Source: CAYLKS01 sp964384205 [NCBI: uncultured bacterium]
GTDB taxonomy: Bacteria > JAGOEH01
DNA: 28,548 bases
Reading direction: 5' to 3'
Assembly (NCBI GenBank): GCA_964384205.1
Contig: CAYLKS010000016.1
Location: 22,007-50,554 of the forward strand
How positions within the stretch are numbered: position 1 is the first letter of the stretch; every line of letters starts with the position of its first letter. The notes beneath the pieces are model-generated. The model was not told the DNA's origin. It ran no database searches and saw only the letters and a program-made list of their open reading frames with translations. The position numbers and the translations under genes are program-made. This document shows positions 17,039-25,328 of this stretch, piece after piece.

Positions 17039-17902
17039 ATGGATATTTTTTATAATTTAAAAATGGTACAAATTTATTCATTTTTGAAGATTTTGGTTAT
17101 AATAATAATTGGTTTTTTTGCATTGTTGTGGATAACTAAAATAACACGTAAAACTGTTGAAAAGAAATTTTCTGCACAGATGGGGCTTATTGTTAGCAAA
17201 ATAATTTTATATACAGGACTTTTTATTTTGTTAACAACTGTTTTGCGGGAGCTGGGATTTAAGTTAACAACTCTTTTAGGTGCTGCAGGGGTTGTTGGTA
17301 TTGCAATTGGTTTTGCTGCTCAGACAAGTGTTTCGAATATCATTAGTGGTTTTTTTCTGATAGCTGAAAAACCTTTTGAAGTAAATGATGTTATAACTGT
17401 TGCAGGTAAAACGGGTGTTGTGCTTTCCATTGATATGTTATCTATTAAGTTGAGGACTTTTGATAATAAATTTATTCGCATACCAAATGAGACTCTTATT
17501 AAAAATGAATTAATTAATATAACAAAATTTCCAATAAGAAGGGTTGATATACCTATTGGCATTGCTTATAAAGAAGATATTGAAAAAGTAAGAGATATTT
17601 TATTAGGTATTGCAAAAAATGAACCTTTGTGTTTAAATGAGCCTGAACCTGTTGTTGTAGTTGTAGGGTTTGGTAATTCTTCAGTGGATTTATTACTTCT
17701 TGTTTGGGCATTAAAAGATGATTGGTTTAAACTAAAAAATATTTTAATAGAAGAAATCAAAAAACGTTTCGATGAAGAAGGAATTGAAATTCCTTTTCCA
17801 CATGTTTCTGTATATACTGGATCTGTTACTCAGCCTTTTCCAGTGGAGATTATTTCAAATAATAAAAATAAAGTTGGTGGGAATATGGGTGAAATTAAGT
17901 AA
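17039..17902 (+). CDS. Small-conductance mechanosensitive channel, MscS family
   Basis: 287 residues, the size of the compact MscS class. Three membrane segments: about 12-32 (IYSFLKILVIIIIGFFALLW), 49-72, and the pore-lining TM3 at about 80-112 with the Gly/Ala pattern LLGAAGVVGIAIGFAAQ and then NIISGFFLIAEKPF. The beta-domain follows (VNDVITVAGKTGVVLSIDML, RTFDNKFIRIPNE) and a C-terminal alpha/beta cage (ending near VSVYTGSV). Such channels open under membrane tension during hypo-osmotic shock to release solutes. GGTGGAG precedes the ATG. The C-terminal 20 residues past the cage are polar and short. Confidence 0.95.
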   Translation: MDIFYNLKMVQIYSFLKILVIIIIGFFALLWITKITRKTVEKKFSAQMGLIVSKIILYTGLFILLTTVLRELGFKLTTLLGAAGVVGIAIGFAAQTSVSNIISGFFLIAEKPFEVNDVITVAGKTGVVLSIDMLSIKLRTFDNKFIRIPNETLIKNELINITKFPIRRVDIPIGIAYKEDIEKVRDILLGIAKNEPLCLNEPEPVVVVVGFGNSSVDLLLLVWALKDDWFKLKNILIEEIKKRFDEEGIEIPFPHVSVYTGSVTQPFPVEIISNNKNKVGGNMGEIK

Positions 17903-17924
17903 TAATCTTGCTGAAATTTGGTAG

Positions 17925-17958
17925 CACTAAGTAAAATTTAATTTATAGTTTTACTGTG
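17925..17958 (+). terminator. Imperfect hairpin after the MscS gene (weak terminator or operator)
   Basis: CAC at 17925-17927 and AGTAAAA at 17930-17936 pair with TTTTACT at 17949-17955 and GTG at 17956-17958, with a TA bulge and a 12-base loop. There is no T-run after it, so termination would be weak. It lies just upstream of the promoter region of the ROK gene and could instead be a regulator site. Confidence 0.35.
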
Positions 17959-17978
17959 GTTGAAGTAAATTTGATAGG

Positions 17979-18062
17979 AATAAAATATTTTTAGCTATTG
18001 ACATAGAAAAATTTTTATATATACTAAATATATAAAATCTGTTGACAAAATAAAATATTTTT
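17979..18062 (+). promoter_or_regulatory. Two copies of a 14-base repeat flanking the ROK promoter (candidate operators)
   Basis: AATAAAATATTTTT occurs at 17979-17992 and again at 18049-18062, each containing the perfect palindrome AAAATATTTT. The copies bracket the promoter TTGACA (17998) / TATACT (18020), and the second directly follows another TTGACA at 18042. The arrangement suits autoregulation by the adjacent ROK repressor, but the sequence is very AT-rich and chance is possible. Confidence 0.35.
17998..18025 (+). promoter_or_regulatory. Sigma-70-type promoter upstream of the ROK regulator
   Basis: A perfect TTGACA (17998-18003) and TATACT (18020-18025) are separated by 16 bases, about 95 bases before the ATG at 18120. 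This probably drives the ROK-receptor-surface protein-PorV-parvulin run. Confidence 0.6.
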
Positions 18063-18070
18063 TTTAATTT
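18042..18070 (+). promoter_or_regulatory. Second promoter-like element upstream of the ROK regulator
   Basis: A second perfect TTGACA (18042-18047) is followed after 17 bases by TAATTT (18065-18070), a poor -10 element. It may be an alternative promoter. Confidence 0.35.
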
Positions 18071-18119
18071 ATTAAAGTAATTAACTAACTGTTTAATTTT
18101 ATAAATAAAGGATGTTTTT

Positions 18120-19349
18120 ATGATTAATGTTAGAGAAGTTAATAAGATAAGAGTATTGAAAGCAATTTTGGACAATCAACCTATTTCAAGAGCAAGTCTT
18201 GCAAAAATGTTAAATTTGTCGCGTGCAGCAGTAACTGGTATAACTCAGAGATTAATGGAATTAGGATTATTGCAGGAGGTAGGCAAAGGAGATTCGACAT
18301 CAAAAGGTGGACGTAAAGAGGTACTATTATCTGTAAAACCTAATGCACTAAATGCTATTTCTGTTGAAATAGAAAAGGATTTTATTAAAGTTGCTTTAAT
18401 TAATATAGTAGCAGAAATAAGAGATTATTTAGAAATGGAAAATGATTGTGATGCAGAGCCAGTTGATGTATTAAAAGAAATAGCCGATCAAATTTCTCAA
18501 ATGATAGAAAGGAATAATGTTTCTAAAGATCAAATATTGGGTATTGGCATTGCATTACCAGGTATTATTGAATATAAGCAAGGGTATGTAAGGGAGGTAG
18601 CAGTATTAAAGAAATGGAAATTATATCCTATTGCTGATTATTTAAAGAAAGTTTTTGATTTACCTGTTTTTTTAGAAAATAATATAAAAGCATTAACAAT
18701 TGGAGAATTTCATTATGGCATTGCAAAAGAATATACAGATGTAGTTGTTGTTAGTATTGGAGATGGTATAGGCTCAGGGATTATTTTAAATAATGGACTT
18801 GTGAGGGGGTATTTTTCAAGTGCAGGAGAAATTGGTTATAATGAAAATATTCCTAAAAAAGAACTCAGGCCTATAATAGTTGGAGAAGATTGCAAGGATT
18901 GGGGTGATATTTTATCGCATAATAATTTGATTAAATCTATTAATAGAGGCATAGATAAAGGATTAGAGACAAGTTTGAAAAAAAATTCTACTGTAGAGGA
19001 AATTATCCAGGCAGGAGAAAACGGAGACAAGTTGGCTTTTTATGTTTTAAAGAAATTTGGAGAGTATTTAGCCAGTATTTGTTATAATATGTTATTGATA
19101 ATAAACCCTCCGGTTTTAATATTGTCAGGTACTCTTTTTGAAAAATCTTCAGTTTTTAAAGAAGCATTACTTGAGAGAATACATAAGGGATTATTAAGAG
19201 CTCCAATTGAGCATGTTGATGTTAAAGAAGATTCTTTAAAAGATAAAGGTGCTATTTTAGGAGTAGCAGGTATTATTTATGATGATTTTTTTAAGTTACC
19301 GCATTCCTCAGAGAGTCTAACTCGTTCAACTTATTTATCTTCTAAATAG
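18120..19349 (+). CDS. ROK-family transcriptional regulator (XylR/NagC type)
   Basis: 409 residues: an N-terminal winged helix-turn-helix (about residues 5-65, with SRASLAKMLNLSRAAVTGITQRL and a GRKEV wing) fused to a ROK sugar-kinase-like domain. ROK features visible are GIGIALPGII, LENNIKALTIGEFHYG (186-200), VVSIGDGIGSGIILNNGLVRG and SSAGEIGY. Where catalytic ROK kinases have the Asp of an 'NDA/NDG' motif it has Asn188, so kinase activity is unlikely. The usual Cys-rich zinc motif after 'GEIGH' is absent, replaced by NENIPKKELRPIIVGEDCKDW. It should bind a sugar or sugar phosphate and release DNA. The following TonB receptor starts 8 bases after its stop, with the ribosome binding site overlapping the TAG, so it directly heads that transcript and probably controls it and perhaps the mannoside genes. 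Confidence 0.93.
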   Translation: MINVREVNKIRVLKAILDNQPISRASLAKMLNLSRAAVTGITQRLMELGLLQEVGKGDSTSKGGRKEVLLSVKPNALNAISVEIEKDFIKVALINIVAEIRDYLEMENDCDAEPVDVLKEIADQISQMIERNNVSKDQILGIGIALPGIIEYKQGYVREVAVLKKWKLYPIADYLKKVFDLPVFLENNIKALTIGEFHYGIAKEYTDVVVVSIGDGIGSGIILNNGLVRGYFSSAGEIGYNENIPKKELRPIIVGEDCKDWGDILSHNNLIKSINRGIDKGLETSLKKNSTVEEIIQAGENGDKLAFYVLKKFGEYLASICYNMLLIINPPVLILSGTLFEKSSVFKEALLERIHKGLLRAPIEHVDVKEDSLKDKGAILGVAGIIYDDFFKLPHSSESLTRSTYLSSK

Positions 19350-19357
19350 GAGTATTT

Positions 19358-22021
19358 ATGAAAAAGATTTTGGGATTATTATTTTTTTTGATAGGAGGGA
19401 GTTTATTTGCGGGCACTACTGGAAAGATTGCAGGAAAAATTGTAGATGCTGAAACAGGTGAACCTTTGCCTTATGCTCAGATAGTATTAATACATAAAAT
19501 TGAAAATAATAAAAAAATACCTTTATCATCTCCTTATGGCGCTGTTTCAGACGTTAAAGGAGAATATTTTATAATAAATGTTCCACCAGGAAGATATGTT
19601 ATCCAGGTCTCTTTTATAGGATATAAAACAATTAAGCAAAGTCCTATAGAGGTAGCAGTTGATAGAACATTAACACTTAATTTTTCTTTAACCCCGGAAT
19701 CGATAAAAGGAGAAGAGGTAGTTATAACTGCTACTAAAAATATGGTTGTATTGGATAGGACTTCCAGTTCTGCAAAAGTTTCAGGAGATGATATTTCCAA
19801 TATGCCTGTTGAAAGTTTTTCAGATATTGTGGAATTAAAGGCTGGGATTACAAAAGGAATAGGTGGTGATATTCATATTAGAGGTGGCAGGTCATCGGAA
19901 GTGCAGTATTATGTTGATGGTGTGCCTGTTACTAATCCGTTTTCAAATTCTCTTGCTGTGCCTGTAGAAAATAATGCCATTTCAGAGCTTGAAGTGATTA
20001 GTGGTACTTTTAATGCTGAATATGGACAGGCAATGTCTGGTATTATAAATATTGTAACAAGAGATGGAACCGATGAATTATCAGGTAATATTAATTTGTA
20101 TACAGGGGATTTTGTATCCACACATAATGATATTTTTTATAATATAGATGATATAGACCCATTTACTCAAAAATATATAGAAGCAAATATTAGTGGTCCT
20201 TTATTTACTAAAAGATTAAAGTTTTTTATTTCTGGTAAGATTAGTGATTTAGATAATTGGCTATACGGGAGAGAGGTATTTTTACCCTCTGATTCTTCTT
20301 CTTTTAAAGCAACTGATCCATCACAGTATTATATAGAAAAAAGTGGAGATTCTTCGGCTGTTCCTATGAATTGGGAGAAAAGCATTTCATCTCTTTCTAA
20401 ATTAACTTATAGATTGACGGATAATATAAAGTTAACATATAGTTTAATATTTAATAAAAGTAACTGGAAGAATTATAATCATTTTTATCATTATAATCCA
20501 TATTATTTGCCTGAATATTTCTCAACTTCTTACAATAATATGGTTAAAATTGAACATTCTTTAAGTCCTCGATATTTTTATAATTTGAATATTGGTTATT
20601 ATGTAACAGATTATAAAAGATATGTTTATAAAAATCCTTATGATGAAAGGTATCGATATATTTATAAAAGAGGTATTCAACCTCAGTTTGTATTTTCCAC
20701 AGGAGGTGTAGATCCCAATCATGTTTATAGAAAAAGTTATACTTATACAATTAAATATGATTTTACAGGGCAAGTTAATAAATTTAATTTACTAAAGACA
20801 GGTTTTGAATATAGAAGGCATAAGCTTAAATATGAATATTTTTCAATAGATGTTAATCCTTCTGTTTGGGGAGATTTTAAAAGTCATATACCGCCTTTAA
20901 CATCTCTTTTGCATAATAAATATAATCATGAACCAGTAGAAGTTGCATATTATATTCAGGATAAAATAGAGTTTAAGGATTTGATTGTTAATATTGGAGT
21001 GCGATTTGATTATTTTGATGCTAATTTTGTTGTTCCTACAGATTTAAGAGATCCGGCTAATAAGTTTTATCCAAGGAGTTATAATGAAGCGTATAAAAAA
21101 GTTGATCCTAAAATGCAGATTTCACCAAGGTTAGGTTTTGCTTTTCCTATAACTGATAGAGGAGTATTCCATGCTTCTTTTGGCCAATTTTTTCAGATAC
21201 CAGAATTTGGCAGATTATATTCTAATTCGGAATTTGAGATTGCAGGTACTTATGGTAGCTTAATCGGGAATGCTGATTTAGATGCACAAAGAACTGATAT
21301 GTATGAATTAGGATTACAACAGCAATTGACAGATTTTCTTGCATCAGATATTACAATATATTATAGAGATGTGAGAAATTTATTAGGCACAGATTTACAT
21401 GTAGCTTATCAGAATGATATAATTTATGGCCGATATGTTAATGATGATTATGGAAATGTTATGGGAATAAGTATCTCTACAACTATCAGTGATCCATCGT
21501 CGGGTTTTTCTGGAAGTATTGATTATACATATCAGGTTGCAAAAGGTATTGCAAGTGATCCGCAGCAGGAATTATGGGATGCTGCTGGCAGAAATGAGAG
21601 TGCAAGGTTTCTCAGTCCTTTAGATTGGGATTTGAGGCATGTTTTAAATTTTTATTTTAATTATAGAACGAAAATATGGGGAATGAGTATAATTGGGAAA
21701 TTTAATTCTGGTTATCCTTTTACTCCTTCAGGTTATGTGGAATTAAGGAATATGGGAAGACATAAAGGAGATTTTGAATTAGATTTAAATATATTCAGGA
21801 ATTTTAAATTATTTAAATATAATTTTCAGATATATACAAAAATTGAAAATTTATTTGATAAATATAGAGAAGAATTTTTACCACAGATTGATCCATTAGA
21901 TTTAGAAGCTCATCATCAAAATGGTTTAGATTTAGTTAATACAAGATATCAATATTTATTGAATCCAACTTTACAACCAAGACCGCGGGAAGTAAAAATT
22001 GGTATGAGAGTTTCATTCTAA
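19358..22021 (+). CDS. TonB-dependent receptor, SusC/CarboxypepD-regulatory-like (cassette 2)
   Basis: 887 residues with a signal peptide (MKKILGLLFFLIGGSLFA), the carboxypeptidase-regulatory-like domain (GKIAGKIVDAETGEPLPYAQ, PPGRYVIQVSFIGY), the connector GEEVVITATK, a plug (about 125-235, with IHIRGGRSSEVQYYVDGVPV and GTFNAEYGQAMSGI), and a barrel ending SF. It is a paralogue of the receptor at 1393-4050: whole stretches such as GTFNAEYGQAMSG, YYIQDK and ELGLQQQLT are identical and the lengths are nearly equal. It has a plug TonB-receptor signature (RGGR) that the first copy shares as RGGRQGEV. It is directly downstream of a ROK regulator, and upstream of its own surface protein and PorV-like gene. 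Likely substrate: a sugar oligomer, not assigned. Confidence 0.93.
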   Translation: MKKILGLLFFLIGGSLFAGTTGKIAGKIVDAETGEPLPYAQIVLIHKIENNKKIPLSSPYGAVSDVKGEYFIINVPPGRYVIQVSFIGYKTIKQSPIEVAVDRTLTLNFSLTPESIKGEEVVITATKNMVVLDRTSSSAKVSGDDISNMPVESFSDIVELKAGITKGIGGDIHIRGGRSSEVQYYVDGVPVTNPFSNSLAVPVENNAISELEVISGTFNAEYGQAMSGIINIVTRDGTDELSGNINLYTGDFVSTHNDIFYNIDDIDPFTQKYIEANISGPLFTKRLKFFISGKISDLDNWLYGREVFLPSDSSSFKATDPSQYYIEKSGDSSAVPMNWEKSISSLSKLTYRLTDNIKLTYSLIFNKSNWKNYNHFYHYNPYYLPEYFSTSYNNMVKIEHSLSPRYFYNLNIGYYVTDYKRYVYKNPYDERYRYIYKRGIQPQFVFSTGGVDPNHVYRKSYTYTIKYDFTGQVNKFNLLKTGFEYRRHKLKYEYFSIDVNPSVWGDFKSHIPPLTSLLHNKYNHEPVEVAYYIQDKIEFKDLIVNIGVRFDYFDANFVVPTDLRDPANKFYPRSYNEAYKKVDPKMQISPRLGFAFPITDRGVFHASFGQFFQIPEFGRLYSNSEFEIAGTYGSLIGNADLDAQRTDMYELGLQQQLTDFLASDITIYYRDVRNLLGTDLHVAYQNDIIYGRYVNDDYGNVMGISISTTISDPSSGFSGSIDYTYQVAKGIASDPQQELWDAAGRNESARFLSPLDWDLRHVLNFYFNYRTKIWGMSIIGKFNSGYPFTPSGYVELRNMGRHKGDFELDLNIFRNFKLFKYNFQIYTKIENLFDKYREEFLPQIDPLDLEAHHQNGLDLVNTRYQYLLNPTLQPRPREVKIGMRVSF

Positions 22022-22039
22022 AAAAGGTAGGTAAATATT

Positions 22040-25000
22040 ATGAAATATAGAGTAATTGTTTCTTTTATTTTTCTGATATATTTAGTAATAAATGCTCAGC
22101 AATCTGGAATTTATATTGATCCCAACAAATCGGATCCCACATTACGACGATCGATGGTGATAAATGCAAATCAGGTAGAGACTGATATTACTAATTTTGG
22201 CACTGTTGGAAGAGCAAATGCCAGTCCTATTGGTGGAGTTTGGCCGAGAGGAACAGGGCATGATCATATATTTGAAATGACTGGTTTTATAGCTGCAAAA
22301 GTGGTTGATATATATGGAAATGAAGTTCATCTTATTTCTGATGGATATACTGATGGTGGTGGTACAGATAATAAGATGGATCCAATAACAAATATTTTAT
22401 ATAATTTTCATCCTTTACCTGGATATTTTAATAGTGAACAAGGCCAGGACGAGATTGCCAATTCTCTAAATCCAGAATCATGGCCTTATGTTTGGCCCGG
22501 ACATGAAGGGACTTTTGATGGTGGCTGGAATGGTTATTTTGGTTTTAATCAGTTTAATGCAGATCAGGAAGTAGTTTATGTTATGGATGATGTTTGGGAT
22601 AAGGAATATAGTTTTTATCCTTATAATAATGATTCCACAAGGCGTGGAATTGGCTTGCAAATAGAAACCAGACTTTTTCAATGGTCTCATCCTTTAGCAA
22701 AAGATATAGTTTTTCAGCATTTTCAGGTTTCTAATGCGGGAGATCATAACTATGATGTTGAAAAAGATAGTATTTTTTTTGGAGGATATGGTGATATTGG
22801 TATGGGCGGCCGTGGTACTATTGATGATGATGCAGCTTTTAAGCGTGATTTGAATATGGTTTATGGATGGGATCATAATGGAACTCCTGTTAATGATTGG
22901 AAATATAGAGATATTCCTCCTGGATATATGGGATGGAAGTTTTTAGAATCTCCCGGAATAGATCAGGATGAGAAGGATAATGATAATGATGGTATTATTG
23001 ATGAGAAAAGAGATAATCCGGCCGGTATTAAAATTGTAGGTCAAAATGAAATTATGGCTTATGTCCAGGCTCATTATGATGTAGACAAATTTGAGAAATT
23101 TTATGGTCCTATTGAAAAAAGACCGGCTTATAAAAAGGGAGTATGGTTTACAGGTGATGAGGATATGGATTGGGATTATACTATTGATGATGTGGGATCA
23201 GATGGTGCAGATTCTTTAACAGAAGGTTATAAAGGTCCCGACCCCGATGGTACAGAAGGTAATGGAGTACCGGATCAAGGTGAGCCTAATTTTGGTAAAG
23301 TTGATAAAGATGAATCTGACCAGATCGGCTTAACAAGTTTTACTGCTCCTTTATACGGTGCTGTCAAAATTTCTGAAGAAGATGATATGTGGTTGAGAAT
23401 TATGCCGGGATACTTTACAGTACCTCAGCAAAATGTTAATCAAATTTGGATTTTTGGTAGTGGACCATTTAATTTATTTTCTCGTGAAACTGAAAGGTTT
23501 TCAACTTGTTGGGTTTTTGGTTTAAATGAAAAATCATTATTGCAAAATGCTACAGTTGCTCAAAAAATATATGATTCTAATTATAAATTCGCAAGGCCGC
23601 CTCTACAGCCTACCTTGAAAGCTGTAGCAGAAGACGGGAAGGTTATCTTAACCTGGGATAATATTTCTGAAAAAAGCCGTGATCCTATATATGGAATGGA
23701 TTTTGAAGGATATAGATTATATAAATCAACGGATCCAAACTTTTTAGATCCTATTGAAATAACAGATATGTATGGTAATCCTACTTTTAAAAAGCCTATT
23801 GTGCAATATGATCTAATTGATGGATTAAAAGGTGAACACCCATTATCATTTGGAGAAGAGATTGGAAATCCTACAGGTATTCATTTTTACATGGGAGATG
23901 ATACTGGGCTTAAACATTATTATATTGATACGGATGTTATAAATGGTAGAACTTATTACTATGCTTTGACTGCTTATGATAAAGGATGGGATTTTGATTT
24001 TTATCAACATGGATGGTCCGATGATTCATTATTATTTCCGGTAACTCCTTCTGAGTGTCCGGCAGCAATTATTAAAAATAATGGAATTATCACAAGAGTT
24101 GATAGAAATTGTGCAATTGTTACTCCTCAACCAAATAATTCAAATATTATTCCTGGTTCATGTGATTCTGGCGAAATTACAAATGCAACAGGCCTTGCAA
24201 CAGGTTCTTTATCTGTTGAAGTCTTAACATCAAAATTATTAAAAAATGCAAAATATATGGTAACATTTAAATCAAGAACAAATGAACATACAGATTTAGA
24301 ATATGAAACAATTTCTTATTCTGTAATTAATACAACTAATGACGATACTGTTGCTTTGAATTACCCTGTGCCAGAGGATTTATTAACTCATAATTATAAA
24401 AGATATTGGATCCAGGAATTTCCCGAAGAAGGATTCGTATTAAAATTTAATAACCAATTCCCTGATAAAGATTCTATTAATAAATATTCTGGATGGAGTG
24501 ATGGTTGCGAATCTAATATAGATTTTTATATAAGCACAGATAGTATATTTGAACCATTATCTTTTGTAATTGAAATTGCTGATTCTGGAGAGATTGTTGA
24601 TACTGCATTTTTAACTGATCGTGTTAGAGATACTTTAAAATTAGTGCCTGTTAGTTTTAAAGTTTATGAATATAAAACAAATAGGCCTTTAGATTTTAGA
24701 TTTTCTGAAAGATTTAGATATATTAATGGTAGGATAGATCCTGCTGAGAAAATTACTATTTTAAAGAAAGATCACGTAAAATCAGATAATAAATTTTTAT
24801 CTACATGGTATATACAATTTAGACGCCCTCGTCGTTATTTTGAAGATGGCACTTATGAGGAACTACCGGATTCTGAAATTGTTTGGCCAAAAGCAGGAGA
24901 TAAATTTTATGTATTTAATAGAATTCCTTTTTCTGAAATAGACACTTTTTATATAAATTCTAAGAAAGATAGTTTGCTTACCAGTGCCAATTCAAATATC

Positions 25001-25315
25001 TTAAATAAAGTTAGAGTTGTGCCAAATCCTTATGTTGTATCTTCTATACTTGAGCAGCAATCTTCTTTTAGAGGTAGAGGTGAAAGATTTATTAGATTTA
25101 TAAATTTACCTGCGAGATGTACAATAAGAATTTATACAATTAATGGGGATCTTGTTAGAAAATTAGAACATAATAGTGCAGTTGATGGTTCTGGAGTAGA
25201 ACGGTGGGATTTATTGACTAAAGATGGGCTTGAAGTTTCGTTTGGGCTTTATATTTATCATATTGAGGCTCCGGGGATTGGTAGTAAAGTTGGTAAATTT
25301 GCTATTATTAATTAA
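22040..25315 (+). CDS. Giant secreted surface protein with acidic Ca-loop region, FnIII domain and T9SS-type C-terminal domain (cassette 2)
   Basis: 1091 residues, no assigned function; paralogue of the protein at 4066-7104. The signal peptide (MKYRVIVSFIFLIYLVINA) is followed by the shared N-terminal family motifs: VWPRGTGHDH, LPGYF, WPGHEGTFDGGWNGYFG, VYVMDD, RRGIGLQI and FQWSHPLAKD. Acidic loops occupy about residues 310-430 (DNDNDGIIDEKRD, DEDMDWDYTIDDVGSDG, DESDQIGLTSF). A fibronectin type III-like domain begins near 522 (LKAVAEDGKVILTWDN, FEGYRLYKSTDPNF). After a beta-rich region the variant T9SS sorting domain starts near 987 (VRVVPNPYVV, IRIYTINGDLVRKL, GLYIYHIEAPGIGSKVGKFA). Compared with its paralogue it is about 80 residues longer, mostly in the acidic region and the part after FnIII. 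Two paralogues in the same genomic context argue for a conserved role at the receptor. Confidence 0.86.
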   Translation: MKYRVIVSFIFLIYLVINAQQSGIYIDPNKSDPTLRRSMVINANQVETDITNFGTVGRANASPIGGVWPRGTGHDHIFEMTGFIAAKVVDIYGNEVHLISDGYTDGGGTDNKMDPITNILYNFHPLPGYFNSEQGQDEIANSLNPESWPYVWPGHEGTFDGGWNGYFGFNQFNADQEVVYVMDDVWDKEYSFYPYNNDSTRRGIGLQIETRLFQWSHPLAKDIVFQHFQVSNAGDHNYDVEKDSIFFGGYGDIGMGGRGTIDDDAAFKRDLNMVYGWDHNGTPVNDWKYRDIPPGYMGWKFLESPGIDQDEKDNDNDGIIDEKRDNPAGIKIVGQNEIMAYVQAHYDVDKFEKFYGPIEKRPAYKKGVWFTGDEDMDWDYTIDDVGSDGADSLTEGYKGPDPDGTEGNGVPDQGEPNFGKVDKDESDQIGLTSFTAPLYGAVKISEEDDMWLRIMPGYFTVPQQNVNQIWIFGSGPFNLFSRETERFSTCWVFGLNEKSLLQNATVAQKIYDSNYKFARPPLQPTLKAVAEDGKVILTWDNISEKSRDPIYGMDFEGYRLYKSTDPNFLDPIEITDMYGNPTFKKPIVQYDLIDGLKGEHPLSFGEEIGNPTGIHFYMGDDTGLKHYYIDTDVINGRTYYYALTAYDKGWDFDFYQHGWSDDSLLFPVTPSECPAAIIKNNGIITRVDRNCAIVTPQPNNSNIIPGSCDSGEITNATGLATGSLSVEVLTSKLLKNAKYMVTFKSRTNEHTDLEYETISYSVINTTNDDTVALNYPVPEDLLTHNYKRYWIQEFPEEGFVLKFNNQFPDKDSINKYSGWSDGCESNIDFYISTDSIFEPLSFVIEIADSGEIVDTAFLTDRVRDTLKLVPVSFKVYEYKTNRPLDFRFSERFRYINGRIDPAEKITILKKDHVKSDNKFLSTWYIQFRRPRRYFEDGTYEELPDSEIVWPKAGDKFYVFNRIPFSEIDTFYINSKKDSLLTSANSNILNKVRVVPNPYVVSSILEQQSSFRGRGERFIRFINLPARCTIRIYTINGDLVRKLEHNSAVDGSGVERWDLLTKDGLEVSFGLYIYHIEAPGIGSKVGKFAIIN

Positions 25316-25321
25316 AGAGGA
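25315..25321 (+). promoter_or_regulatory. Ribosome binding site fixing the start of the second PorV-like gene
   Basis: AAGAGGA at 25315-25321 lies 7 bases before ATG 25329. An upstream in-frame start at 25224 would run through the end of the preceding gene and lose the signal peptide, so 25329 is taken as the start. Confidence 0.65.
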
Positions 25322-25328
25322 TGGTAGT

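Noticed and set aside
25224-25328. Longer N-terminus of the second PorV-like protein
   Set aside because: It would overlap the end of the surface-protein gene by 92 bases and bury the signal peptide; ATG 25329 has its own ribosome binding site.
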